A DNA stretch of 38,605 nt from Nocardia araoensis NBRC 100135 (GTDB taxonomy: Bacteria > Actinomycetota > Actinomycetes > Mycobacteriales > Mycobacteriaceae). The notes below the pieces were generated by a model. The model saw only the letters and a program-made list of their open reading frames with translations. It had not been told where the DNA came from and did not search any database. The translations under genes and the position numbers were made by a program. Below are positions 1-8,269 of this stretch, piece by piece. Location of the stretch: contig NZ_BAFR01000026.1 in NCBI RefSeq assembly GCF_000308435.1, positions 1 to 38,605 on the forward strand, read 5' to 3'. The stretch's first letter is position 1; each line of letters starts with the position of its first letter.

Positions 1-1488
1 ACCCTTGCAGCCGAGGGACGTTCGCATCTGCTCAGCCTCGGCATCACGCCGGTGCTCGCGGCCCAGCTGGACGACCCGCACTGTCTGGCGGGCATGCACC
101 ACTGGCTGGGCAACTGGCAGCTGCGCGCCGACGAAGCCGCCATGGCGGGCAATGTCGCGCTGGGCAGGCACGAACACCGCCTCGCCGCCGCCGCCCTGGC
201 CGAATTCGAACAGCACTGGCGGCACGGCGCCGCGCCGGTCTGGCGCGCGCTCATCGACGCGGAGACCATCGAACTGCTCGGCGGCCCGCTGGCCCACCCG
301 TTCCAGCCGCTGCTGGACCCACGGCTGCGCCAGTTCCAGCTCACCGAGGGCCTGGCCGACGCACGGCACCGCTGGGGCCACACGCCGACCGGCATCTGGG
401 CGCCGGAATGCGGCTACACCCCCGGCATGGAGGCCGGTTACGCCGCCGCGGGTGTGACGCATTTCATGGTCGACGGGCCCGCGTTGCGCGGCGACACCAC
501 GCTCGGCCGCCCGGTTCGGGACTCCGACGTGGTGGCGTTCGGGCGCGATCTACAGGTGAGCTACCGGGTGTGGTCACCGAAGTCCGGCTATCCCGGCCAC
601 GGCGCCTACCGTGACTTTCATCACTATGACCACGCGACGGGTCTCAAACCCGCGCGGGTCACCGGCAAGACCGTCGCGGGCCCGGACAAGGCTCCCTACG
701 ATCCGGAACTGGCCGCGGCGGCCGTCGTCAGGGACGTGGACGACTTCGTGCGGACGGTGCGCGAGCGGTTGATCTCCGAGTCCGAGCGGATCGGCAGGCC
801 CGCGTTGGTGGTCGCCGCGTTCGACACCGAACTGTTCGGCCACTGGTGGCACGAGGGCCCGCAATGGCTGGCGCGGGTGCTGCGCGCGCTGCCGGAGGCA
901 GGCGTCACCGTTGGCACCCTCGCCGACGCCCGAGCGCGCGGCTACCTGGGCGAACCGGTGCCGCTGGCCGATTCCTCCTGGGGTTCGGGCAAGGACTGGC
1001 GGGTGTGGGCGGGCGAGCAGGTGCGCGACCTGGTCGAGCTCAACGACGACATCGTGCGGCTGGCCATGGACACCATCGACAAGATGCGCGCCGCGCAGGG
1101 CGGCGCATCGGGACTGCGCGATCACGTCGCCGATCAACTACTGCGCGAGGCGATCCTGACCGTCTCCAGCGACTGGGCGTTCATGGTCAGCAAGGACTCC
1201 GCCGCGGGATACGCGCGCGACCGTGCGCACCGCCACGCCCACGCGGTACGGGAAATCGCCGCGGCCGTCGGGGCGGGCCAACTCGCGAAAGCACGGCAGT
1301 TGGCGGCAGGATGGGGGGAAGCTGACGGACTCTTCCCCGGCGTGGACGCGCGACGACTCACCTCCGCGGGGTCCGTACCCAGCGCCACCGGGGCAGCATC
1401 CGCCGCCGCGCCAGGCCCGGACCCCGCCACCGCGGGCCACGGACCGGTTCCGGCGGACCCGGGCTCGGTCGCAGAAGGACTTGCATGA
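1..1488 (+). CDS. GH57 family 1,4-alpha-glucan branching enzyme, 5' partial (Rv3031-like)
   Basis: The frame is open from base 1, so the true start lies upstream; about 30 residues are probably missing compared with the ~526-aa mycobacterial protein. GH57 branching enzymes transfer alpha-1,4-glucan segments to make alpha-1,6 branches. In mycobacteria this member sits in the locus for polymethylated (methylglucose) polysaccharide. Visible GH57 landmarks are IWAPECGY near base 394, whose Glu matches the family nucleophile, and AAFDTELFGHWWHEGP near base 816, whose Asp matches the acid/base. The C-terminal tail after about base 1330 is Ala/Pro-rich and probably disordered. The stop overlaps the next start as ATGA, so the two genes are translationally coupled. 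The family call is firm; the in vivo polymer is inferred from synteny. Confidence 0.9.
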   Translation, partial: TLAAEGRSHLLSLGITPVLAAQLDDPHCLAGMHHWLGNWQLRADEAAMAGNVALGRHEHRLAAAALAEFEQHWRHGAAPVWRALIDAETIELLGGPLAHPFQPLLDPRLRQFQLTEGLADARHRWGHTPTGIWAPECGYTPGMEAGYAAAGVTHFMVDGPALRGDTTLGRPVRDSDVVAFGRDLQVSYRVWSPKSGYPGHGAYRDFHHYDHATGLKPARVTGKTVAGPDKAPYDPELAAAAVVRDVDDFVRTVRERLISESERIGRPALVVAAFDTELFGHWWHEGPQWLARVLRALPEAGVTVGTLADARARGYLGEPVPLADSSWGSGKDWRVWAGEQVRDLVELNDDIVRLAMDTIDKMRAAQGGASGLRDHVADQLLREAILTVSSDWAFMVSKDSAAGYARDRAHRHAHAVREIAAAVGAGQLAKARQLAAGWGEADGLFPGVDARRLTSAGSVPSATGAASAAAPGPDPATAGHGPVPADPGSVAEGLA

Positions 1489-2738
1489 AGATTTTGATGG
1501 TGTCGTGGGAGTACCCACCCGTCGTGGTCGGCGGGCTGGGTAGGCACGTGCATCACCTCGCCGTCGAACTCGCCGCGGCCGGCCACGAGGTGGTCGTCCT
1601 GTCCCGGCGTCCCTCCGGCACCGACGCCTCCACCCATCCCACGCACTCCTACATCGCCGAAGGCGTGCTGGTGGTCGCGGTCGCCGAGGACCCGCCCGTG
1701 TTCGACTTCGGCGAGGACATGCTCGCCTGGACGCTGGCCATGGGACACGCCATGGTGCGCGCGGGCGTCGCGCTCGGGAAGCCGGGCATCGGCGACGGCT
1801 GGACGCCCGACGTGGTGCACGCGCACGACTGGCTGGTCGCCCACCCCGGCATCGCCCTGGCCGAGTACTACGACGTGCCGCTGGTGTCGACCATCCACGC
1901 CACCGAGGCCGGGCGGCACAGCGGCTGGGTCGCGGGCAAGGTCAACAAGCAGGTGCACTCGGTGGAGTGGTGGCTGGCCAACGAATCCGACGCGCTGATC
2001 ACCTGTTCGTCGTCCATGCAGGACGAAGTGGAGCGGCTCTACGGTCCGGAGCGGATCCCGATGACGGTGATCCGCAACGGCATCGACGTGGGCGCGTGGA
2101 CCTTCCGTCCGCGCGCGCCGCGCAGCGGTCCGCCGCGGCTGCTGTACGTGGGCAGGCTCGAGTACGAGAAGGGCGTGCAGGACGCGATCGCCGCGCTGCC
2201 GCGCATCCGCCGCGCTCACCCCGGCACCACCCTCACCGTCGCGGGCGTCGGCACCCAGTTCGAGTGGTTGCGCGAACGCGCCCGGGTGCACCGCGTCGCC
2301 CGCGCGGTCAACTTCGCCGGTCAGCTCGACCACGCGGAACTGCTCGGCTGGCTGCACGGCGCCGACGCGATCGTGCTGCCCAGCCGGTACGAGCCCTTCG
2401 GCATCGTCGCGCTGGAGGCGGCCGCGGCGGGCACCCCACTGATCACCTCCACGGCGGGTGGCCTGGGCGAGGCCGTGATCGATGGCGTCACCGGCGCCTC
2501 GTTCGCGCCCGCGGACGTCGACGGCCTGGTCGAGGCGGTCCGCGCCACCCTCGACGATCCCGCCGCCGCCCAGCAGCGCGCCTACGCTGCCAGGGAGCGG
2601 CTCACCGCCGATTTCGCCTGGGACGTGGTGGCGGCGGAGACCGCCCAGGTGTACCACTCGGCCAAGCGGCGGGTGCGCAACCCGCTCGGCCGCCCGTCCA
2701 TCGTCGAACGCCCGCTGCCGGAGCGGGATCCGAAGTAG
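1485..2738 (+). CDS. GT4 family glycosyltransferase, alpha-glucan synthase type (Rv3032-like)
   Basis: This 417-aa protein begins MKILMVSWEYPPVVVGGLGR, the typical N-terminus of GlgA/GT4 enzymes with the glycine-rich donor or acceptor loop. The C-terminal Rossmann half has a VGRLEYEKGV strand-turn and the EPFGIVALEAAAAG retaining-GT E-x7-E motif that binds the nucleotide sugar. The homologue Rv3032 elongates alpha-1,4-glucan for methylglucose lipopolysaccharide and glycogen using an activated glucose donor. The ATG overlaps the stop of the GH57 gene by four bases, so elongating and branching enzymes are made together. It ends three bases before a convergent gene. The substrate is inferred from family and synteny. 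Confidence 0.92.
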   Translation: MKILMVSWEYPPVVVGGLGRHVHHLAVELAAAGHEVVVLSRRPSGTDASTHPTHSYIAEGVLVVAVAEDPPVFDFGEDMLAWTLAMGHAMVRAGVALGKPGIGDGWTPDVVHAHDWLVAHPGIALAEYYDVPLVSTIHATEAGRHSGWVAGKVNKQVHSVEWWLANESDALITCSSSMQDEVERLYGPERIPMTVIRNGIDVGAWTFRPRAPRSGPPRLLYVGRLEYEKGVQDAIAALPRIRRAHPGTTLTVAGVGTQFEWLRERARVHRVARAVNFAGQLDHAELLGWLHGADAIVLPSRYEPFGIVALEAAAAGTPLITSTAGGLGEAVIDGVTGASFAPADVDGLVEAVRATLDDPAAAQQRAYAARERLTADFAWDVVAAETAQVYHSAKRRVRNPLGRPSIVERPLPERDPK

Positions 2739-2741
2739 CCG

Positions 2742-3287
2742 CTAAGCCGCCAGCTTCTTGACGATGCGCTCGATGGTGAGCCAGGTGCGGGTGGTGATGT
2801 CCTTGCCGTACGTCTTCTCGAGCCATGCCATGAAGTCCGGCGTCTTGCCCGGCTGACTGTTGTCGATGACCGCCAGGAAGGCGCGGGCGGACTCGTCGTA
2901 GCCGACGACCCGGGTGAGCGGGTCGGGCCGCTCGGGCAGGCTTGCCGGAGGCTCGGCCGTGTTCTTCAGGAACGTGGCGATCAGATACGTGCCGCGGCCA
3001 TGGGTCAGGCCGTGGAAGGGGTCGGTGTCCAGCAGCGCGCGCAGTTCGTCGTGGCTGCGGATGATGGTGCCGCCGCCGATGCCCAAGTCACGGATCAGCG
3101 CCTGCTGGATGCGCTCCTCGAGCGCGGGCACGTCGGTCTCCGGGCTGCGGAACACGATGTTCCCGCTGGTCAGCACCGAACCGACGCCCTCGAAGCCGAG
3201 CGATTCGAACACTCCGCGCAACTTCGCGTTGCTCATGTTCGGATTGCTCGGCATGATCCCGCGCAACAGGGCGGCGTAGGCAGTCAT
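2742..3287 (-). CDS. DUF1697 family protein
   Basis: This 181-aa protein matches DUF1697: an N-terminal YAALLRGI strand, then NAKLRGVFESLGF and VLTSGNIVFRS, the characteristic block, and a C-terminal half ending TTRTWLTIERIVKKLAA. The ATG at 3287 fits the family N-terminus (MTAYAALLRG) better than a GTG eight codons upstream. The biochemical function of the family is unknown. It is convergent with the glycosyltransferase and has no counterpart I recall at this place in the mycobacterial locus, so it is probably an unrelated insertion. Confidence 0.85.
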   Translation of the reverse strand: MTAYAALLRGIMPSNPNMSNAKLRGVFESLGFEGVGSVLTSGNIVFRSPETDVPALEERIQQALIRDLGIGGGTIIRSHDELRALLDTDPFHGLTHGRGTYLIATFLKNTAEPPASLPERPDPLTRVVGYDESARAFLAVIDNSQPGKTPDFMAWLEKTYGKDITTRTWLTIERIVKKLAA

Positions 3288-3335
3288 AGCGCCGAACCTA
3301 CCCGCCCGCACCGACGAATTCGCGAGGCCGCCGCG

Positions 3336-4085
3336 CTAGGCGGTCTGCGTGGCCCCGTTCTTCTTGCGCGCGATGTCCTCCAGCGCGGCAAGGTATTCGG
3401 CGCGCTGCTCGGCGCCCGCCTCCCAGGCCGCCTTGCGGTTCTTGACCACCTTGGCCGGTGCGCCGACGGCGATGCTGTAGTCCGGGATCTCGCCCTTGAC
3501 CACGGCGTGCGCGCCGAGCACGCAACCGCGGCCGACGCGGGTGTCGCGCAGCACGGTCACCTTGGCCGCGATCCACGTATCGGGGCCGATGCGCACCGGG
3601 CTCTTCACGATGCCCTGGTCTTTGATCGGCACGTTGATGTCGTCCATCTTGTGGTCGAAGTCGCAGATGTAGCACCAGTCGGCGACCAGGGTCGATTCCC
3701 CGATCTCGATATCGAGGTAGGTGTTGACCACGTTGTCCTTGCCGAACACCACCTTGTCGCCGATGCGCAGCGAACCCTCGTGGCAGCGGATCGCGTTGCC
3801 GTCGCCGATGTGCACCCAGCGGCCGATCTCCATACGGCTCAGCTCGGGAGTGGCGTGGATCTCGACGCGGCGGCCGAGGAAGACCATGCCGCGCAGCACG
3901 ATGTGCGGGTTGGCCAGGCGGAACTTGAACAGCCGGTAGTAGCGCACCAGATACCAGGGCGTGTACGCCCGGTTCGCGAGCACCCAGCGCAGCGACGCCA
4001 ACGTCAGAAAACGCGCCTGCTGCGGATCCCGGCGGCGCGATCCCCGCCAGCGCGAGCGCAACGGTGCGCCCCACATGCTCGTCAC
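3336..4085 (-). CDS. Left-handed beta-helix acyltransferase (Rv3034c-like)
   Basis: This 249-aa protein carries hexapeptide repeats, for example IGRWVHIGDGNAI, IGDKVVFGKDNVV, IGPDTWIAAKVTVL and VGRGCVLGAHAVV, ending in the YSIAVGAPAKVVKN cap typical of WbbJ/maltose-acetyltransferase-like enzymes. These are trimeric O-acyltransferases using acyl-CoA. The GTG at 4085 was chosen because AGGAGA lies seven bases upstream on the minus strand; an ATG three codons later (4076) is the alternative. It diverges from the PQQ lipoprotein gene over a ~200-base intergenic region. Placement in the methylglucose polysaccharide locus suggests that it acylates that glycan, which is an inference. Confidence 0.85.
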   Translation of the reverse strand: MTSMWGAPLRSRWRGSRRRDPQQARFLTLASLRWVLANRAYTPWYLVRYYRLFKFRLANPHIVLRGMVFLGRRVEIHATPELSRMEIGRWVHIGDGNAIRCHEGSLRIGDKVVFGKDNVVNTYLDIEIGESTLVADWCYICDFDHKMDDINVPIKDQGIVKSPVRIGPDTWIAAKVTVLRDTRVGRGCVLGAHAVVKGEIPDYSIAVGAPAKVVKNRKAAWEAGAEQRAEYLAALEDIARKKNGATQTA

Positions 4086-4289
4086 GAACGGTTCTCCTGT
4101 CGTGGTCCTACCGGCCGTCGCCCGCCTCGGCGGCGACGGATAGAGCCTATCGCCCACGACGAGCATCGCGACGAGCACCCGCTACCACAACGCCGGGACT
4201 CGTTCACCCGCGCAAAGGCCTCCCGTACAGTGACTCCTGCGCCGGAGGAGGCGCGGGGGTGCGAGCCAACGACGACAGGAGTGCGGCAG

Positions 4290-5618
4290 GTGCGAAGCGG
4301 CGGCGTACTGGCTACTTCCATGCGGCGACCGTCCCGGAAACGCGCCGCGGTCGTGCTGGCCGCGGTCGGCGTGCTGACGCTGGCCGGTTGCGGCACCGAT
4401 TACGACGACATCACCGTCGGCACCGGCAAGGGCTGGACCGCCGCCTACCACGACGGCCGCAACAGCGGCACCACTGCGGTCACCGGATCGCGGAAGCTCG
4501 GGCTGAGCTGGCAGCGGCCGGTCGGCGGACCGATCGCCCAGCCGATCACGCTAGGGCCCGACAGTCAGCTGTTCGTCACCACGCGCCTGCCGAACTGCTC
4601 GATCTTCTCCTTTCAGATGGCCACCGGTCGCAAGCGGTTCTGCAACGCTCTGGGCCCGAGCGCAATCTCCGCGCCGTCCACGGTCGACTGGATGACCAAC
4701 GTCTACGTCGGCGACGACAGCAGGGTGATCTCCTTCAACTACCTGGGGCAGCCGAGGTGGGCGACGGCAGTGGCCGGAACGCCGGTTTCGGTGCAGTTCA
4801 CCGGTGACGGCAAACTGCTGACGGTGAGCCAGTCCGGTCAGGTCGACGTGCTGTCCAGGCAGACCGGCGAGCGGGCGGTTGCGACCGTGCAGTTGCTCGG
4901 CGAACCGGACTTCCTCACCCACCCCGGCCTCGGCTGGCCGGACGCGAGCCAGGGACTGGACGACTGCGCCGCCGGAGGCCCGCAGTGCCCGGTCGCGAAC
5001 ATCTCCCCCATCGACGCCGCCAGCGGCCGTTTCTACGTGACGTTGTGGCAACCGGGGAAGCCCGCCGCGTCACTGGTCGCGCTGCGCTACACCGGCGCCA
5101 AGGTCGCGCGGGAGTGGAGCGCCGAACTGCTGCTGGGCGGCAGCGCGACCAGCCCGGCCCTGTCCGCCGACGGCGGCACCGTCTACGTCGGCGACAACAA
5201 CAACCGCCTGATCGCCCTCGACACCGCCGACGGGCGGACCAAGTGGGTCCACCGGCTGGATTGGACACCGCGCGGCGGCATCTCGGTGTCCGACGACGGC
5301 CTGGTCATCCCGTCGGGCGAGGAAGGCTACCTGCTCGCGCTCCGGGACAACGGCGACACGGCCCAAATCGCCTGGGAACGTAAAGATCTGGCATTGCGCG
5401 GCCCTGCCGCGCAGACGGCGGGCGACACCGGCTACGTCACCGCGGCGATCGGCGACGGCCTGAACCTCGTCACCTTCGACACGCTGACCGGAGCCACCAT
5501 CGATTCCGACGTCCTGCCGGGCGCGAAGGGCACGACCACCGGCACCTCGGTCGGCGCGAAGGGTGAGGTCGTGGTCGCCACCCGCATCGGCGAGATCTTC
5601 GCCTTCAAGCCGGAGTAG
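4290..5618 (+). CDS. PQQ-like beta-propeller lipoprotein (Rv3035-like)
   Basis: This 442-aa protein has a basic N-terminus, a hydrophobic stretch and the lipobox LTLAGC, with Cys34 as the predicted lipidation site. The remainder is a repeated beta-propeller: strands such as NVYVGDDSRVISFNYLGQPR, TVYVGDNNNRLIALD, YLLALRDNG and EIFAFKPE match PQQ/quinoprotein-like blades. No enzyme signature is visible, so it is best seen as an exported scaffold or binding protein on the outer face of the membrane. The GTG at 4290 has AGGAG eight bases upstream; ATG 4320 is the alternative. It is divergent from the acyltransferase gene and conserved in the mycobacterial locus. Confidence 0.88.
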   Translation: MRSGGVLATSMRRPSRKRAAVVLAAVGVLTLAGCGTDYDDITVGTGKGWTAAYHDGRNSGTTAVTGSRKLGLSWQRPVGGPIAQPITLGPDSQLFVTTRLPNCSIFSFQMATGRKRFCNALGPSAISAPSTVDWMTNVYVGDDSRVISFNYLGQPRWATAVAGTPVSVQFTGDGKLLTVSQSGQVDVLSRQTGERAVATVQLLGEPDFLTHPGLGWPDASQGLDDCAAGGPQCPVANISPIDAASGRFYVTLWQPGKPAASLVALRYTGAKVAREWSAELLLGGSATSPALSADGGTVYVGDNNNRLIALDTADGRTKWVHRLDWTPRGGISVSDDGLVIPSGEEGYLLALRDNGDTAQIAWERKDLALRGPAAQTAGDTGYVTAAIGDGLNLVTFDTLTGATIDSDVLPGAKGTTTGTSVGAKGEVVVATRIGEIFAFKPE

Positions 5619-5662
5619 AGCAGGCGTTCGCGCCGGAACCCGGGTGACTTGCCGGGTGCACC

Positions 5663-5944
5663 GTGACCGACGCGACCATCGTGGGGCTGCGGGAACCAAC
5701 CATGCGCGAGCTACCGGGTATCGGGCGGGCGGTCCTCGCCGAAGCGAAGGCCGACTATCCGCGGGCATGGGTTCTCACCGACCGTTTCGTCGTCGGCGGC
5801 AACCTGCCCGCGCCGCCGTCGGACCAGCGGTGGGCTGAAGCCGCACGGCTCGTCATCGCCGCGCCTCCGGCTCAGGGCACAGTTCTCCCGATGGTCACGG
5901 GGTCGCACAGAGGAAGACCGTCGCGGCACGTCCTATGCGAGTGA
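5663..5944 (+). CDS. Possible small hypothetical protein
   Basis: This is a weak call for a 93-aa GTG-started frame containing the segment DRFVVGGNLPAPPSDQRW. Third positions are GC-rich but less strictly than in neighbouring genes, and no good ribosome binding site precedes it. It overlaps the 3' end of the convergent THUMP-like methyltransferase gene by 50 bases. I recognise no family. The alternative is that 5619-5894 is simply intergenic, with a short weak hairpin at 5638-5657 (ACCCGG/CCGGGT) that could end transcription of the lipoprotein gene. Confidence 0.3.
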   Translation: MTDATIVGLREPTMRELPGIGRAVLAEAKADYPRAWVLTDRFVVGGNLPAPPSDQRWAEAARLVIAAPPAQGTVLPMVTGSHRGRPSRHVLCE

Positions 5945-7058
5945 CGACCAGCGTGTGTGGTCGGCTGCCACGGGGTTTGAGGCGCGAACGGAGGGCATCG
6001 GGGTCGATATCGACACCCCGGGTGAGGATTTCGAGGGGACCGCAGTCGCGGCGGCGCAGTTCGGCGCGGAGGGGCTTCTCGCGGAAGTCCATGCGGTCGA
6101 GGACGCGGAAGCCGCGTACTCCCTCGGGCACGGTGTCGCCGGTGAGATAGGCGATGCGGGGATCGAGTTGCCACAAGCCGTGTTTCGCCGCGTAGTGGCG
6201 GACGAGGCCGGCGCGCACGACCGCGCCGTCCGGGTCGACGATCCACCGCCCCGGTGCGCGCTCGTCGATATCGTCGGGTTCGGCATCGGTGATGGTCCAG
6301 GCCGCGGCCTTGGACGAGAGCACCGTGGCGCGACGGGTGACACCGGACTCGGCGAGCCCCGGCGACCACAGGCACGCCTCGCGCACCGAGCCGTCGAGCG
6401 ACACCACTTCCACCTCGCCGGGCCACTCGAGCCGGTCGAAATCCAAACCGGGAGCGCATTTCACGGCGAGATCGCGCCCACGATAGGTATCGAGCAGGTC
6501 CGGCAGCGGCGGTTGCAGTTCGGCCGGGTCGTGGGTGCGGCGGCCGTCGGCGCGCCGGGCCGGATCAGCGATCACGACGGTGTCGACGCTGCACGGCCTC
6601 AGCGCATCCGCCTTGGCCAGCAGGACATTTCGATGGCCGGACAGATTGCGGGCCGCCATCGCCAGCCGTACGTCGTCCAGATCGCTGCCCAGCACGGCGG
6701 GGCAGTGCGGCGCCAGGGCCGTCAGCTCAGCTCCGATCGAGCAGGTCACGTCGTGCACCGCCCGCCCGGCCAGTCGCGCGGCCCGGTGCCGGGCGACCGC
6801 GCTCGGAGTCGCCTGCTGTAGGGCGTCGTCGGTGAACAGCCACTCCCCGGCGTCGGCGAGTTTGGCCGTGGCGCGGCGACGCAACCGGACCGTCTCGACC
6901 AGAGCCGCCGCACGGTCACCGTGGGCACGGCGCACCTGCTCGAGATCTTTCAGGAGGGACGCGGAGGTCAGCGCTAGCTCGCCCACCTCGGCCAACGCGG
7001 CCCGCCCGGTGGCGCCGTCCAAATACCCGACATCATCGCGGGTAAAGCGATAGGCCAC
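5895..7058 (-). CDS. Class I SAM-dependent methyltransferase with THUMP-like domain (Rv3037c-like)
   Basis: This 387-aa protein has a helical N-terminal region, then a class I methyltransferase core: VHDVTCSIGAELTAL at about residues 101-115 is the SAM-binding motif I equivalent and VVIADPARR at about 161-169 is the motif IV equivalent. The C-terminal part matches the THUMP-like domain annotated in this family. The fold implies RNA or small-molecule methylation, but the substrate is unknown. Its GTG start at 7058 shares its G with the TAG stop of the preceding small gene (TAGTG), so it is translationally coupled. It is the last gene of the leftward operon. Confidence 0.85.
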   Translation of the reverse strand: MAYRFTRDDVGYLDGATGRAALAEVGELALTSASLLKDLEQVRRAHGDRAAALVETVRLRRRATAKLADAGEWLFTDDALQQATPSAVARHRAARLAGRAVHDVTCSIGAELTALAPHCPAVLGSDLDDVRLAMAARNLSGHRNVLLAKADALRPCSVDTVVIADPARRADGRRTHDPAELQPPLPDLLDTYRGRDLAVKCAPGLDFDRLEWPGEVEVVSLDGSVREACLWSPGLAESGVTRRATVLSSKAAAWTITDAEPDDIDERAPGRWIVDPDGAVVRAGLVRHYAAKHGLWQLDPRIAYLTGDTVPEGVRGFRVLDRMDFREKPLRAELRRRDCGPLEILTRGVDIDPDALRSRLKPRGSRPHTLVVTRIGRAATVFLCATP

Positions 7059-7255
7059 TATCGGTTCCGCTTCGGCGGGTGCATCGAGTCGACCCGTGTG
7101 ATTCCGGCGGTCGCGATCGTGTCGGTGGCGATCCGCAGAACCCCGGTCCGGTCACGGCGTACCCACCGCCACATGAGCTCGTCCGCACCCACCGCGGCGG
7201 CACCGACCGTGCTGCCGCGGTGGGCGATGCGGTCGCGACGAATATCGCGCGCCAC
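7058..7255 (-). CDS. Small coupled protein, 65 aa, unknown function
   Basis: This is a 65-aa frame filling exactly the space between two methyltransferase genes. The upstream stop TAG at 7257-7255 shares its last G with this gene's GTG start, and this gene's TAG stop shares its G with the next GTG start at 7058. Two consecutive TAGTG junctions are strong evidence of a real, translationally coupled gene. Third codon positions are about 83% G or C by hand count. The protein is basic and Arg-rich with an LMWRWVRRDRTGVLRIATD core and no signal peptide or membrane segment. I recognise no family; it may be an accessory to either methyltransferase. Confidence 0.65.
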   Translation of the reverse strand: MARDIRRDRIAHRGSTVGAAAVGADELMWRWVRRDRTGVLRIATDTIATAGITRVDSMHPPKRNR

Positions 7256-8241
7256 TACTTCCCGGCGGAGCTGGGCTTCACGCCGGTGATCATGGCGTTG
7301 TAGAAGAACTGGCGCGGAACCACCCGGCGCATGACGTTCTCGTCCACCCAGCTCAGCCCGAGCCAGGCGCGGTACATCGCCATCCGGTAGCGCCAGGTGA
7401 GCTTCTCGGCGGGCACGGCCGCTTCGAACGTGCGCACCGGCCAGCCCCACAGCGCCGCGGCGAACTCCTCCGTCTTGGCCGACACCTCGACCGCACCCGC
7501 CGAGCGGGCCATCGCCTCGAGAGCGCGCGGATCGAAGGTGTGCAGGTCGACGACCGCCTCGAGGGCCGCAGCGCGCGAGGACTCGTCCAGTTCCTCCTGC
7601 GGACGCCGCCAGTCGCTGAGGATCGGCAGCTTGGTGACCGTGGTGGTGGCCTTCCACGTGATGCGGCCCAGCCAGCGGGCGTAGAAGTTGCCGACCGTGG
7701 TCGGCTCACCGGCGAACACGAAACGGCCGCCCGGCTTCAGCACACGCAGGCACTCCTTGAGCGCCAGTTCGACGTCGGGGATGTGGTGCAGCACGGCATG
7801 GCCGACCACCAGATCGAAGGTGTCGTCGTCGTAGGGGATGGTCTCCGCGTCGGCGACCCGGCCGTCCACGTCCAGTCCGAGGTTCTGCGCGTTGCGCAGC
7901 GCGACCTTGACCATGCCCGGCGACAGGTCGGTGACCGAGCCCGATTTCGCCACGCCCGCCTGCATCAGGTTCAGCAGGAAGAAGCCGGTACCGCAACCCA
8001 GTTCCAGCGCCTTGCCGTAGGGCAGCGGCGCGGGGCCGACGGCCAAGTCGAACCGGCCGCGCGCGTATTCGATACAGCGCTCGTCATAGGAGATGGACCA
8101 TTTGTCGTCATAGGTCTCGGCTTCCCAGTCGTGGTAGAGCACCTGGGCCAGCTTCGTATCCTTGAGCGCTGCTTCGACCTCTGCCTCGGTGGCGTGCGGG
8201 TTCGGCGCGGGGTCGTCGGGACGTACCGTCATGGTCGGCAA
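7255..8241 (-). CDS. Class I SAM-dependent methyltransferase (Rv3038c-like)
   Basis: This 328-aa methyltransferase has motif I LELGCGTGFFL at about residues 79-89, an acidic motif II region around SVTDLSPGMV, and the VVGHAVLHHIPDVE and LRVLKPGGRFVFAGEP blocks typical of the UbiE/Methyltransf_11 group. The C-terminal ~130 residues form an additional region rich in Trp and Arg that is conserved in the mycobacterial homologue. The ATG at 8241 is used; an internal ATG at codon 4 is possible. It starts 28 bases after echA17 ends and its TAG stop overlaps the next GTG, so it lies within an operon. The substrate is unknown. Confidence 0.88.
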   Translation of the reverse strand: MPTMTVRPDDPAPNPHATEAEVEAALKDTKLAQVLYHDWEAETYDDKWSISYDERCIEYARGRFDLAVGPAPLPYGKALELGCGTGFFLLNLMQAGVAKSGSVTDLSPGMVKVALRNAQNLGLDVDGRVADAETIPYDDDTFDLVVGHAVLHHIPDVELALKECLRVLKPGGRFVFAGEPTTVGNFYARWLGRITWKATTTVTKLPILSDWRRPQEELDESSRAAALEAVVDLHTFDPRALEAMARSAGAVEVSAKTEEFAAALWGWPVRTFEAAVPAEKLTWRYRMAMYRAWLGLSWVDENVMRRVVPRQFFYNAMITGVKPSSAGK

Positions 8242-8269
8242 GCCTACCCAAATCCGCAGTTGACGCCTG

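Noticed and set aside
3000..4289. Upstream extension of the PQQ lipoprotein frame by over 400 codons
   Set aside because: It runs antisense through two well-supported minus-strand genes, and the signal peptide and ribosome binding site place the start at 4290.
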